Assembly: GCA_001003205.1 (NCBI GenBank)
Contig: LCOU01000005.1
Span: forward strand, 1-13,676
Reading direction: 5' to 3'
Origin: Parcubacteria group bacterium GW2011_GWA2_47_8b
GTDB taxonomy: Bacteria; Patescibacteriota; Minisyncoccia; UBA6257; WO2-44-18
Length of the DNA stretch: 13,676 nucleotides
The notes under the pieces are model-generated. The model was not told the origin of the DNA. It saw only the letters and a list, made by a program, of their open reading frames with translations, and did no database searches. This document shows, one piece after another, positions 1-5,476 of the stretch (position 1 is the stretch's first letter; every line of letters begins with the position of its first letter). The position numbers and the translations under genes are program-made.

Positions 1-1242
1 GTGTTGGAATACTTCATTTCCACGCACGGCGCCCGCAAAGGTTCTACGGATACCGCCTTAAAGACGGCATCCGCCGGTTATTTGACGCGCCGTCTGGTGG
101 ACGTTTCGCAGGACCTAGTCATCAAGGAAGAGGATTGCGGCACCAAGGAGGGGATCACTATCAGTCGCGATGACGGCATGCAGTTTGGCAACACGATGGC
201 CGCCAGAATTTTCTCGCGCACCGCGCTGGAGGACGTAAAAATTGACGGCAAAACCATCGTAAAAGCAGGGGGGGTTATTGATAAAGAGAGGGCCGAAATT
301 ATCGGCCAGTCAAAACTTGAAAGCATCAAGGTGCGTTCGCCGATTTCGTGTAAAACTCTCTACGGGGTTTGTTCCACCTGCTACGGTTTTGACTTGGGCA
401 ACAATAAGCCGATAAAAGTTGGAGAAGCTGTTGGAATTGTAGCGGCGCAATCAATCGGAGAACCCGGAACCCAGCTGACTATGAGAACTTTCCATATCGG
501 AGGCGTTGCCGGTTCCGATATTACGCATGGCTTGCCCCGTATTGAGGAAATCTTTGAGGCGCGGCCTCCGAAGGGACGGGCGTTTTTGGCCGAAGAAGAC
601 GGCGCAGTTGAAGATATTGAAGACCGCGGACTCTCCAAAGTTATAAAGGTAAAAGTCAAAAAAGATGTTAAAGAGTATGCGGTTTCACGCATGGTGGATG
701 TTTTTGTGAAGCCGGGAGATGCGATCAAAAAAGGCGACCAGCTTTGCGAGGGTAACCTGGACATTAAGGAACTTTTTGCGCTAAGAGGCGCCGAAGCCGC
801 CCAGAATTATATAATCAACGAAGTTCAGAAAATTTATTTCTCCGAAGGCGCGGCCATCAACAACAAACACGTGGAAATTATCGTCAGGCAAATGTTTGCT
901 CGAGTGAAGATAAAAGAGTCCGGCGATAGCGAGTTCGTGATCGGCGACGTTATGGAAAAATCCCGATTTTTGGAGGTGAACCGCCAACTCAAAAAAGCCG
1001 GCAAGGCGCCGGCAAAGGCCCAGCAGCTGCTGATGGGCATTACCAAAGTCGCGCTGTCTACCGAAAGCTTCCTCTCGGCCGCCTCCTTCCAGGAAACGGC
1101 CAGGGTGCTGATTGGCGCCGCTCTTGAGGGTAAGGTGGACCGCTTGCGTGGACTTAAGGAAAACGTGATTATCGGCCGCTTGATTCCCGTGGGAACCGGC
1201 TTGCAGGCCGCTTTAGATAGGGACGTTGACGCCGCTTCTTAA
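1..1242 (+). CDS. rpoC: RNA polymerase beta' subunit, C-terminal part (5' end outside window)
   Basis: This is the C-terminal 413 residues of the largest subunit of DNA-dependent RNA polymerase; the gene enters from the left edge, so base 1 is not its start. The first visible residues (YFISTHGARKGSTDTALKTA) are the highly conserved stretch just after the bridge helix that leads into the trigger-loop region. The second zinc site of bacterial beta' is visible: one Cys in EEDCGT (residue 46) and the cluster CKTLYGVCSTC (residues 117-127). The block GEAVGIVAAQSIGEPGTQLT and the TFHIGG motif follow, and the C-terminal signature STESFLSAASFQET and GLKENVIIGRLIPVGTG lies near residues 363-404. The protein ends after a short tail (AALDRDVDAAS) at TAA 1240-1242. 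The -35 and most of the -10 spacer of the rpsF promoter lie inside or just past this 3' end. The identification is certain. Confidence 0.98.
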   Translation: MLEYFISTHGARKGSTDTALKTASAGYLTRRLVDVSQDLVIKEEDCGTKEGITISRDDGMQFGNTMAARIFSRTALEDVKIDGKTIVKAGGVIDKERAEIIGQSKLESIKVRSPISCKTLYGVCSTCYGFDLGNNKPIKVGEAVGIVAAQSIGEPGTQLTMRTFHIGGVAGSDITHGLPRIEEIFEARPPKGRAFLAEEDGAVEDIEDRGLSKVIKVKVKKDVKEYAVSRMVDVFVKPGDAIKKGDQLCEGNLDIKELFALRGAEAAQNYIINEVQKIYFSEGAAINNKHVEIIVRQMFARVKIKESGDSEFVIGDVMEKSRFLEVNRQLKKAGKAPAKAQQLLMGITKVALSTESFLSAASFQETARVLIGAALEGKVDRLRGLKENVIIGRLIPVGTGLQAALDRDVDAAS

Positions 1243-1254
1243 ACCTGCTAACAT
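1226..1254 (+). promoter_or_regulatory. Predicted promoter of rpsF, overlapping the rpoC 3' end
   Basis: TTGACG at 1226-1231 and TAACAT at 1249-1254 are separated by exactly 17 bases, and TGC (1246-1248) precedes the -10 as an extended -10 element. The expected transcription start, about 7 bases after the -10, falls at 1261-1262, which is the A of the rpsF ATG. The mRNA would therefore be leaderless. The -35 box is within rpoC coding sequence. Confidence 0.55.
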
Positions 1255-1261
1255 TTTTGAA

Positions 1262-1645
1262 ATGTCAGACGAATCTCAAAAGGAATATGAAATCGCCTTT
1301 TTGCTTTCCTCGTTGGAGGCCGAAAAGGATTTAGAGGGCGCTTTGAGGCAGAATCACGCCGAGTTTACCTATCAAAAATCGGCTACGGAACAGCATTTGG
1401 CCTATCCGATTAAGAAGCATAATTCGGCCTATTTCGGTTTTTACAACTTTAAAACCGAACCCGCGAACATCAAATTAATAAAGGATGCCTTGGCGCTTAA
1501 TGCCAATGTCCTAAGGTTTATGATTATCACCCCGCCGGTAAAGATTGCCAGCGCCGCGCCTCAAGCGCGCCCCGAGAAGAAACCGGCCGCCGCTGTTGTC
1601 AGCAATCAAGCTCTGGAAGAAAAATTGGAAGAAATACTAAAGTAA
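1262..1645 (+). CDS. rpsF: 30S ribosomal protein bS6
   Basis: Small-subunit ribosomal protein S6 (127 aa), which in characterised bacteria binds 16S rRNA together with S18 on the platform of the 30S subunit. The S6 fold is recognised from EYEIAFLLSSLE near the N terminus, HLAYPIKKHNSAYFGFYNF in the middle (the typical LAYPIxK...Y...F pattern) and NANVLRFMIITPP, followed by an Ala/Pro/Lys-rich tail. The ATG at 1262 is chosen because the conserved fold begins shortly after it and because a promoter places the transcription start on this ATG. An upstream in-frame TTG at 1226 would overlap rpoC and add 12 unlikely residues. ssb and rpsR follow, the classic rpsF-ssb-rpsR order. No Shine-Dalgarno is visible before the ATG. 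Confidence 0.95.
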   Translation: MSDESQKEYEIAFLLSSLEAEKDLEGALRQNHAEFTYQKSATEQHLAYPIKKHNSAYFGFYNFKTEPANIKLIKDALALNANVLRFMIITPPVKIASAAPQARPEKKPAAAVVSNQALEEKLEEILK

Positions 1646-1649
1646 GAAT

Positions 1650-1683
1650 ACGAATCTACGAATGATATACGAATGCCACGAAT
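1650..1683 (+). repeat. Four tandem-like ACGAAT repeats between rpsF and ssb
   Basis: ACGAAT occurs at 1650-1655, 1658-1663, 1669-1674 and 1678-1683, at starts 8, 11 and 9 bases apart, filling most of the 60-base gap between rpsF and ssb. Three of the copies are preceded by T (TACGAAT). The array lies directly upstream of the -10-like sequence of ssb, where a -35 box would be expected. It has no inverted symmetry. Function is unknown: it may be a binding array for a regulator or a spreading intergenic repeat. Confidence 0.6.
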
Positions 1684-1690
1684 AAACTAG

Positions 1691-1699
1691 TATTATATT
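1691..1699 (+). promoter_or_regulatory. Predicted -10 box of ssb (leaderless type)
   Basis: TATTATATT at 1691-1699 contains TATATT (1694-1699), which ends 6 bases before the ssb ATG at 1706, so the expected transcription start coincides with the start codon. No convincing -35 hexamer is seen; that position is occupied by the ACGAAT repeats. The bases between (AACCCC) match those before rpmB (AAACCCC). Confidence 0.4.
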
Positions 1700-1705
1700 A
1701 ACCCC

Positions 1706-2137
1706 ATGAATTTGAACAAAGTATTCATATTAGGAAGATTGACGGCTGATCCGCAGTTGCGGGCCACGCCTTCCGGCCAGCAAGTGGCGAATTTTTCAGT
1801 TGCCACTAACAGGGTTTGGAACGATAAGAATGGCCAAAAACAGGAGTCGGCCGAATTTCATAACATCGTTGTTTGGGGGCGGCAGGCCGAAGTGGCAAGC
1901 AAGTTTTTAAATAAAGGCGGGTTGGTGCTGGTTGAGGGACGCTTGCAGACCCGTGAGTGGGACGACAAACAAGGCCAAAAAAGAAAGACCACCGAAATTG
2001 TAGCCGACCGCATACAGCTCGGGCCGCGTCCGGCCAGTGCCCAGAATCGTCCGAACGCCCCATCTCCATCGGCGCCCGAACCGATTCCAACTATCAATCT
2101 TGACGAGGATATAAAAGCCGAAGACCTACCTTTTTAA
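1706..2137 (+). CDS. ssb: Single-stranded DNA-binding protein
   Basis: SSB (143 aa) protects single-stranded DNA during replication, recombination and repair and recruits partner enzymes. The OB-fold spans residues 1-110, with the opening NKVFILGRLTADPQLRATPSG, the strand FSVATNR, EFHNIVVWGRQAE and LVLVEGRLQTREWDD, all standard SSB blocks. A Pro/Ala/Asn-rich linker (about 110-130) follows, and the protein ends in the acidic tip DEDIKAEDLPF, the DDDIPF-type tail that docks DNA-metabolism proteins. Length and tail are normal for a bacterial SSB. It sits between rpsF and rpsR as in many bacteria, with its own predicted -10 box and a repeat array upstream, so it may be transcribed separately as well as from the rpsF promoter. 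Confidence 0.96.
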   Translation: MNLNKVFILGRLTADPQLRATPSGQQVANFSVATNRVWNDKNGQKQESAEFHNIVVWGRQAEVASKFLNKGGLVLVEGRLQTREWDDKQGQKRKTTEIVADRIQLGPRPASAQNRPNAPSPSAPEPIPTINLDEDIKAEDLPF

Positions 2138-2152
2138 TGGTAACTACTTACT

Positions 2153-2356
2153 ATGTATAACCAGTGCATCTTTTGTTCGCAGAATATAGAAAACATAGAT
2201 TACAAAGATCCGGTCTTTTTGCGCCGGTTTGTTTCCGGCCAGGCGAAAATAATTGACCCGCGATATACCGGCAGCTGCGCGCGGCATCAGCGAAAACTTG
2301 CCCAGGCCATCAAACGCGCCCGCATTTTGGGCCTTTTGCCCTTCGTCCGCAGATAA
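2153..2356 (+). CDS. rpsR: 30S ribosomal protein bS18, zinc-binding form
   Basis: Ribosomal protein S18 (67 aa), the partner of S6 on the 30S platform. The conserved core is FLRRFVSGQAKIIDPRYTGSCARHQRKLAQAIKRARILGLLPF, the usual S18 pattern of a basic helix ending in GLLPF. It also has Cys5-x2-Cys8 near the N terminus and Cys42-x2-His45, together a plausible four-ligand zinc site of the 'C+' type known in some bacterial S18 proteins; that it binds zinc is inferred. It starts 15 bases after the ssb stop and is followed 9 bases later by the PAP2 gene, so all four genes probably share a transcript. Confidence 0.95.
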   Translation: MYNQCIFCSQNIENIDYKDPVFLRRFVSGQAKIIDPRYTGSCARHQRKLAQAIKRARILGLLPFVRR

Positions 2357-2365
2357 ATAATAGTA

Positions 2366-2887
2366 ATGGACTCCTCGGTTTTTAATGCGATTCACAGTAT
2401 TGCTGGACAATTCGGGATTTTAGACGCCTTGATTGTTTTTTTTGCCAAGTATTTCGGATATTTTTTGGTGCTTGGGGCGGCAATCTTTATATACAAAGAA
2501 AAAGATTGGCACAAGCGTTTTTATTATTTTGCTTTGTCGGTTTTAACAATCATCATTTCACGCGGAATTCTTGCCGAAATAATTCGCTTTTTCTATTTTC
2601 GCGCGCGGCCTTTTGCCGCGCTGGGTTTTGAACCATTGGTGAATCACAGCGCCACGGCTGCGTCTTTTCCTTCCGGCCACGCCGCGTTTTATTTTGCGTT
2701 GGCGCTGGCTATGATTTCCATTGATAAAAAGAGGGGATGGATTTATCTGGCCGGGGCGGCATTGATAGGTCTGGCGCGGGTGGCGGCCGGAGTGCATTGG
2801 CCCTCGGATATTTTAGCCGGAGCAATCGTTGGACTAATCAGCTTTTTGGTAGTAGAATGGGCGTTAGTTCCTAAACAACAGCAATAG
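2366..2887 (+). CDS. PAP2-family membrane phosphatase, probable undecaprenyl-diphosphatase
   Basis: Integral-membrane acid phosphatase of the PAP2 superfamily (173 aa). The three signature motifs are present in order: an Arg variant of Kx6RP (RFFYFRARP, about residues 73-81), SFPSGHA (about 101-107, with the catalytic-site His) and the R...H...D motif in ARVAAGVHWPSD (about 136-147). Five or six hydrophobic segments surround them, as expected for a polytopic enzyme with its active site at the outer membrane face. In relatives such as BcrC the reaction is dephosphorylation of undecaprenyl diphosphate, recycling the lipid carrier of cell-wall synthesis. A role on another lipid phosphate (phosphatidate or phosphatidylglycerophosphate) cannot be excluded from sequence alone. 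It is 9 bases after rpsR and likely co-transcribed. Confidence 0.88.
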   Translation: MDSSVFNAIHSIAGQFGILDALIVFFAKYFGYFLVLGAAIFIYKEKDWHKRFYYFALSVLTIIISRGILAEIIRFFYFRARPFAALGFEPLVNHSATAASFPSGHAAFYFALALAMISIDKKRGWIYLAGAALIGLARVAAGVHWPSDILAGAIVGLISFLVVEWALVPKQQQ

Positions 2888-2895
2888 CCGACATC

Positions 2896-2903
2896 GGAGG
2901 TGG
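2896..2903 (+). promoter_or_regulatory. Strong Shine-Dalgarno before the 167-aa gene
   Basis: GGAGGTGG at 2896-2903 matches the anti-Shine-Dalgarno closely and ends just before the ATG at 2907. It fixes that start and contrasts with neighbouring genes that lack any such sequence. Confidence 0.75.
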
Positions 2904-2906
2904 TCA

Positions 2907-3410
2907 ATGCGCCAAATCTGGTCAATCTTCAAGACCGGGCTTTTGGCTCTCATTCCGATTTTGGTTCTGGCCATTTTATTGGGTTGGATTTGGAGCGGCA
3001 TCCGAGCCGTCAGCCTTGATATTTTGAAGGTCTGCTCCAATGTCCCGATTGTTTCCATTGTCACTAATTTCCTTTTTAACCACGAATATATAGAGCGGGT
3101 TGCCAAAGGCGATCTTCCGGAAGTTCTTTTCCGGCATACGAACGAAAGCTGGACGATCGGAACCGTGACCAACGAGCTCAAGCTGCCGGAAGATCTCGAT
3201 GCAGACGCGAGCGGGCCTCTGGTTGACTGGGTGGTAATCCTCGCCCCTCCGACAGCGCCGTTGTCGGTTGCCGCTCCAGTTCACTTGCGAAAGAAATCAA
3301 CAGTCATTTATACAGGCCGCCTGATTAGAGATACCGCCCTAAGCGTTGCGTCCTTCGGCCTCAACTTCCAGCTTGACCCAAAGAAGTTTTCCCGCGCGAA
3401 ACCGGTCTGA
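2907..3410 (+). CDS. Small membrane protein, possibly DUF502-like; function unknown
   Basis: A 167-aa protein with one clear N-terminal membrane segment (residues about 8-30, GLLALIPILVLAILLGWIW) and a second, weaker hydrophobic stretch near 46-57. The rest is soluble and contains DWVVILAPPTAPLSVAAPVHLRKKS (about 107-131) and a hydrophobic stretch ending ALSVASFGL. The general layout, with a membrane N terminus and a later V-x-PPTAP-like strand followed by an amphipathic end, recalls DUF502 membrane proteins, but the resemblance is loose and the protein is short for that family. No catalytic motif is seen. The start is set by GGAGGTGG six to ten bases upstream. The stop codon is inside the stem of the terminator at 3399-3431, so transcription ends here. 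Confidence 0.75.
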   Translation: MRQIWSIFKTGLLALIPILVLAILLGWIWSGIRAVSLDILKVCSNVPIVSIVTNFLFNHEYIERVAKGDLPEVLFRHTNESWTIGTVTNELKLPEDLDADASGPLVDWVVILAPPTAPLSVAAPVHLRKKSTVIYTGRLIRDTALSVASFGLNFQLDPKKFSRAKPV

Positions 3411-3431
3411 TGACCATCAGACCGGTTTTTT
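3399..3431 (+). terminator. Intrinsic terminator after the 167-aa membrane gene
   Basis: A perfect 12-bp inverted repeat (ACCGGTCTGATG at 3401-3412 and its complement at 3415-3426) with a two-base centre, extended by A-T pairs, is followed by TTTTT at 3427-3431 and a further TTTT. The TGA stop of the upstream gene (3408-3410) is inside the left arm. Confidence 0.9.
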
Positions 3432-3437
3432 GTTTTA

Positions 3438-3466
3438 TTGACTTTTAACACTAAACTCTATATCTT
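3438..3466 (+). promoter_or_regulatory. Predicted promoter of rpmB (leaderless type)
   Basis: TTGACT at 3438-3443 and TATCTT at 3461-3466 are 17 bases apart. The ATG of rpmB lies 7 bases after the -10, which is where transcription should start. The promoter follows directly on the terminator of the preceding gene, so rpmB is an independent transcription unit. Confidence 0.55.
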
Positions 3467-3473
3467 AAACCCC

Positions 3474-3716
3474 ATGAGACAGTGTGCAATTTGCGGCAAG
3501 GGTTCTATAATGGCGGGTACCAGAAAGCTCTTGCGCGGCCATTATAATCCGACCAACTGGAGCCGCAAGTATCCCAATTTACAGAAAGCAAAACTTCCTT
3601 CCGGGAAGTCCGGTTTGGTTTGCACGCAGTGTATCAAGACAATGGCGAAGCCAGTCTGGGCGAAGGCCGCGCCTGTGGGCAAGGCAATGCCAGCAGTCGT
3701 CGCTTCGGCTAAATAA
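3474..3716 (+). CDS. rpmB: 50S ribosomal protein bL28, zinc-binding form
   Basis: Large-subunit ribosomal protein L28 (80 aa). It opens with MRQCAICGKG and contains the L28 core, with RKYPNLQKAKL in the middle and VCTQCIKTM towards the end. Cys4, Cys7, Cys50 and Cys53 form a CxxC...CxxC zinc ribbon, the 'C+' variant of L28. The 20-residue C-terminal tail is Ala/Lys/Pro-rich and not part of the core. The ATG at 3474 is preferred over in-frame codons further upstream because the zinc finger must begin near the N terminus and because the predicted transcription start falls on this ATG. The stop codon lies in the stem of the bidirectional terminator, which it shares with the convergent endonuclease-like gene. 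Confidence 0.94.
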   Translation: MRQCAICGKGSIMAGTRKLLRGHYNPTNWSRKYPNLQKAKLPSGKSGLVCTQCIKTMAKPVWAKAAPVGKAMPAVVASAK

Positions 3717-3749
3717 ATAAAACCGCCCTCTCGGGGCGGTTTTATTTAT
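3713..3749. terminator. Bidirectional terminator between rpmB and the endonuclease gene
   Basis: CCGCCC (3723-3728) pairs with GGGCGG (3734-3739) around a five-base loop, and ten A-T pairs extend the stem outward to 3713 and 3749. The A-rich left flank and T-rich right flank give a T-tract in both directions. The stops of both genes (TAA 3714-3716 on +, 3742-3744 on -) are inside the structure, so the genes end practically back to back. Confidence 0.92.
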
Positions 3750-4515
3750 GGAGTTTCTCTTTTAGCAGGCTGGCTAACTTAATTTCTGGCACGGGATAAA
3801 TATCATTAGGATAAATTTCAATAAGTTGCAATTTAAGTTTTTTAACTAGAGCCCTTTTCTTACTAATTATTGTATCGTAGGTTTCTTGGACGCCCGCGAG
3901 GCCGAAAAATTCTATTACTATATTTGGTTTAATGAAGAAGTCCCCAGTCATTTTTGTGTTGCCGTAACGGAAACTCCTTTCATGAGAAATCTTGTTGTCA
4001 TCGAGTAGATTATCAATGATTTTTTCTGTGAAAGAGTCGCAACCATGCCCATCCCGCGCTTTGAATTTATAAGCAAAGATTACCGGATTGCCGTTGAAGC
4101 CCGATTCTTTAATTGCATTATTCCAGCTACCGAATCTGCGCTTATACTCGCGATGCATATTAAACTCTTTTTTGAGGGGGATTCTGCCATGCGTTTTATG
4201 AAAGCTTATAATCTTATTTAACAGTTCTTTTTTTGTGTATTTTTCCCTATGCGGGGCTAAATTTATTTCCACATTCCTTCTCAGTTTTTTTAATAATTCT
4301 GGAGTCATGACCGGTCTTTTTCTTCTTTGCTCTATGGCACGCTTTTGCGTCGGGGTTATCTTTATGCCCTTTGTCCAAAGGGCGGCCGAACCTAAGCTAA
4401 CACCAACTTCTTTAGCTATTTCCCGGTGGGTTCTACCGAATCCCCGCAATTTTTTAACCCTTAGTCGCACTGATGCGGAATACCTTATTCTATTGCGGTG
4501 CTTTACTTCTTGCAT
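3742..4515 (-). CDS. Putative homing-type endonuclease with HTH and PD-(D/E)xK-like domain
   Basis: A 257-aa protein with three recognisable parts. Residues about 15-50 form a helix-turn-helix (GRTHREIAKEVGVSLGSAAL), probably for DNA binding. Residues about 94-140 match the 'homing endonuclease associated repeat' pattern (ELLNKIISFHKTHGRIPLKK, then RRFGSWNNAIKESGF). Residues about 160-237 resemble a Vsr/PD-(D/E)xK-like nuclease: Glu164 in SFTEKIIDNLL, Asp192 in TGDFFI and Glu202 in NIVIEFFG. These could be the metal ligands, but the usual Lys after the Glu is not obvious, so activity is uncertain. The gene is clearly richer in A and T than its neighbours and sits alone between a terminator and tRNA-Pro, facing away from the tRNA, which suggests acquisition. 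Related free-standing proteins are common in Patescibacteria. It could alternatively be a regulator or a decayed nuclease. Confidence 0.75.
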   Translation of the reverse strand: MQEVKHRNRIRYSASVRLRVKKLRGFGRTHREIAKEVGVSLGSAALWTKGIKITPTQKRAIEQRRKRPVMTPELLKKLRRNVEINLAPHREKYTKKELLNKIISFHKTHGRIPLKKEFNMHREYKRRFGSWNNAIKESGFNGNPVIFAYKFKARDGHGCDSFTEKIIDNLLDDNKISHERSFRYGNTKMTGDFFIKPNIVIEFFGLAGVQETYDTIISKKRALVKKLKLQLIEIYPNDIYPVPEIKLASLLKEKLHK

Positions 4516-4529
4516 GATAGAATTATATC
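4502..4529 (+). promoter_or_regulatory. Possible promoter of the tRNA-Pro operon
   Basis: TTTACT (4502-4507) and TATATC (4524-4529) are 16 bases apart and would start transcription near 4536, about 7 bases before the mature tRNA. The -10 overlaps the -10 of the divergent endonuclease gene, so the two promoters would compete for polymerase. The hexamers are imperfect. Confidence 0.35.
4522..4527 (-). promoter_or_regulatory. -10 box of the endonuclease-like gene (minus strand)
   Basis: Read on the minus strand this is a perfect TATAAT, ending 6 bases before the ATG whose first base is 4515. The transcript is expected to begin at the ATG. No clear -35 is seen; that position would fall in the 5' end of the tRNA gene. 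Confidence 0.5.
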
Positions 4530-4542
4530 ATCAATTAACTAA

Positions 4543-4613
4543 CGGACTGTCGTATAGTGGCAGTACGCGAGGCTGGGGGTCTTGCAGCCCGGGTTCGATT
4601 CCCGGCAGTCCGA
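4543..4613 (+). tRNA. tRNA-Pro (anticodon GGG)
   Basis: The cloverleaf can be drawn by eye. The acceptor stem is CGGACTG (4543-4549) with CAGTCCG (4606-4612) and discriminator A4613. The D arm has a 3-bp stem at 4552-4554/4564-4566. The anticodon arm is 4568-4572/4580-4584 with loop CTGGGGG, giving anticodon GGG at 4575-4577 and G37. A short variable loop (4585-4588) follows, then a 5-bp T stem (4589-4593/4601-4605) with loop TTCGATT. C1-G72, A73 and G37 are typical of bacterial tRNA-Pro. The 3' CCA is not encoded (the next bases are CAA), so it must be added after processing. The gene is followed two bases later by the cupredoxin start codon. Confidence 0.93.
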
Positions 4614-4615
4614 CA

Positions 4616-5026
4616 ATGAGAAACACAGTAATCGCGGCAATTGTAGGAATTGTTATCGGCACGGGTATTTTTGTGTTATGGCGCAATTCCAATTTGCCGC
4701 CGGCTGAAAATCTTGGAGCCAGCGTGAGCGACATTCCAAAGGACGAATCAGAATTGAAGGTGGGGGAGTATTTTGACCTTCGCGGCCGCGAGGAAGTTCT
4801 TGTCTCCATGCAAAATTCAACTTTCAATCCGCGAATCATCATCGTGGATAAGGGCACGAAATTGTTTTGGAAAAACGAAGACAACGCCCCGCACTCGGTA
4901 AGTTTCAATAACAAAACTCTCAGCCAAAACGAATCCTTTTCAATGATGTTTGATACGCCGGGTTTTTATCCTTACAATTGCGGCATTCATCCGGACACCA
5001 TGCAAGGGCTTATAATCGTAAAATAA
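4616..5026 (+). CDS. Membrane-anchored cupredoxin (type 1 copper protein)
   Basis: A 136-aa extracytoplasmic protein. Residues about 4-22 (TVIAAIVGIVIGTGIFVLW) form an N-terminal signal anchor. The domain from about 65 to 136 is a plastocyanin/azurin-like cupredoxin fold. FNPRIIIVDKGTKLFWKNED leads into His93 (APHSV), and the C-terminal loop YNCGIHPDTM supplies Cys122, His125 and Met129, the full His-Cys-His-Met set of a type 1 copper site. Relatives carry electrons or handle copper at the cell surface; the partner here is unknown. The ATG at 4616 is chosen because upstream reading would run through the tRNA gene and because the anchor begins right after it. There is no Shine-Dalgarno; the tRNA 3' end is two bases away. 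The stop overlaps the next start (TAATG). Confidence 0.88.
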   Translation: MRNTVIAAIVGIVIGTGIFVLWRNSNLPPAENLGASVSDIPKDESELKVGEYFDLRGREEVLVSMQNSTFNPRIIIVDKGTKLFWKNEDNAPHSVSFNNKTLSQNESFSMMFDTPGFYPYNCGIHPDTMQGLIIVK

Positions 5027-5364
5027 TGCGTTTAGAAATTAAAAACTTTAATGGCAATCTTGCCGACAAAATGCGTTCTGCTGGCTACCATTACGACGGC
5101 CAAGATCCTAAAAGCGGGGAGATGCGTTTTTATAAATCCCTAAGCTCCGGACTTTACCCGCGATTTCATATCTATTGTCTTTTTGATAAAGCCAAAAAAA
5201 TGCTTGCCGTTAATCTACACCTTGACCAAAAAGCCCCGGTTTATGAAGGGGCGGCCGCCCACAGCGGAGAATACGAGGGGGAGGTGGTTTCCAGGGAAGC
5301 TGAGCGGCTCAAGGCTGATTTGTTGCCGAGACCGCCCATGGCTTCTTCCGAACCGCTAATATAA
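5026..5364 (+). CDS. Uncharacterised 112-aa protein, co-transcribed with the cupredoxin
   Basis: I do not recognise a named family. The protein is soluble, mixed alpha/beta in appearance and has no signal peptide. Notable stretches are GYHYDGQDPKSGEMRFYKSL (residues 20-39), YPRFHIYCLFDKAKKMLAVN (44-63), LHLDQKAPVYEG and AHSGEYEGEVVSREAERLKA. The last 15 residues are Pro/Ser-rich and look disordered. The repeated His, Tyr and acidic residues are suggestive of a binding surface, but no catalytic pattern is clear. Proteins with similar YPRFHIY and AHSGEY phrases are, as far as I recall, widespread in Patescibacteria. The ATG shares its A with the cupredoxin stop codon (TAATG), so translation is probably coupled and the two may act together. 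The stop is in a hairpin at 5361-5383. Confidence 0.78.
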   Translation: MRLEIKNFNGNLADKMRSAGYHYDGQDPKSGEMRFYKSLSSGLYPRFHIYCLFDKAKKMLAVNLHLDQKAPVYEGAAAHSGEYEGEVVSREAERLKADLLPRPPMASSEPLI

Positions 5365-5383
5365 CGTCTTGCGATGACGTTAT
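5361..5383. repeat. Hairpin at the end of the tRNA-cupredoxin operon
   Basis: ATAACGTC (5361-5368) is perfectly complementary to GACGTTAT (5376-5383) around a 7-base loop. It contains the stop codon of the upstream gene. No T-tract follows, so it is not a standard intrinsic terminator; it may stabilise the 3' end of the mRNA. Confidence 0.6.
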
Positions 5384-5421
5384 GTAATCGCCGAGCCCCT
5401 AGTTGTGCGTGGGATTTATTG

Positions 5422-5443
5422 CAGCTTTGACGCGTCAAAGCTG
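5422..5443. promoter_or_regulatory. Perfect 22-bp palindrome upstream of the -35 box
   Basis: The half-site CAGCTTTGACG (5422-5432) is followed directly by its exact complement (5433-5443), centred on CG|CG. It ends three bases before TTGACA. A perfect, ungapped palindrome of this length next to a near-consensus promoter looks like the binding site of a dimeric regulator; a cruciform or a transcript hairpin is the alternative. The protein that binds it cannot be named. Confidence 0.7.
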
Positions 5444-5446
5444 GGG

Positions 5447-5476
5447 TTGACAAACAAGACATATATATGCTATAGT
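5447..5476 (+). promoter_or_regulatory. Strong sigma70-type promoter of the 68-aa gene
   Basis: Consensus TTGACA (5447-5452), an 18-base spacer ending in the extended -10 element TGC (5468-5470), and TATAGT (5471-5476). It is the best-matching promoter in the window. Transcription should start near 5482. Confidence 0.85.

Noticed and set aside
1226..1261. An upstream TTG start for rpsF overlapping rpoC
   Set aside because: The TTG is part of the predicted -35 box, so it lies upstream of the likely transcript start; the S6 fold begins after the ATG at 1262.
1650..1683. CRISPR array
   Set aside because: The repeat unit is six bases with 2-5 base gaps, far below CRISPR repeat and spacer sizes, and no cas gene is nearby.
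4235..5026. A longer 263-aa reading frame that includes the cupredoxin
   Set aside because: Its first 127 codons run antisense to the endonuclease gene and straight through the tRNA-Pro gene; the real protein starts with the signal anchor at 4616.
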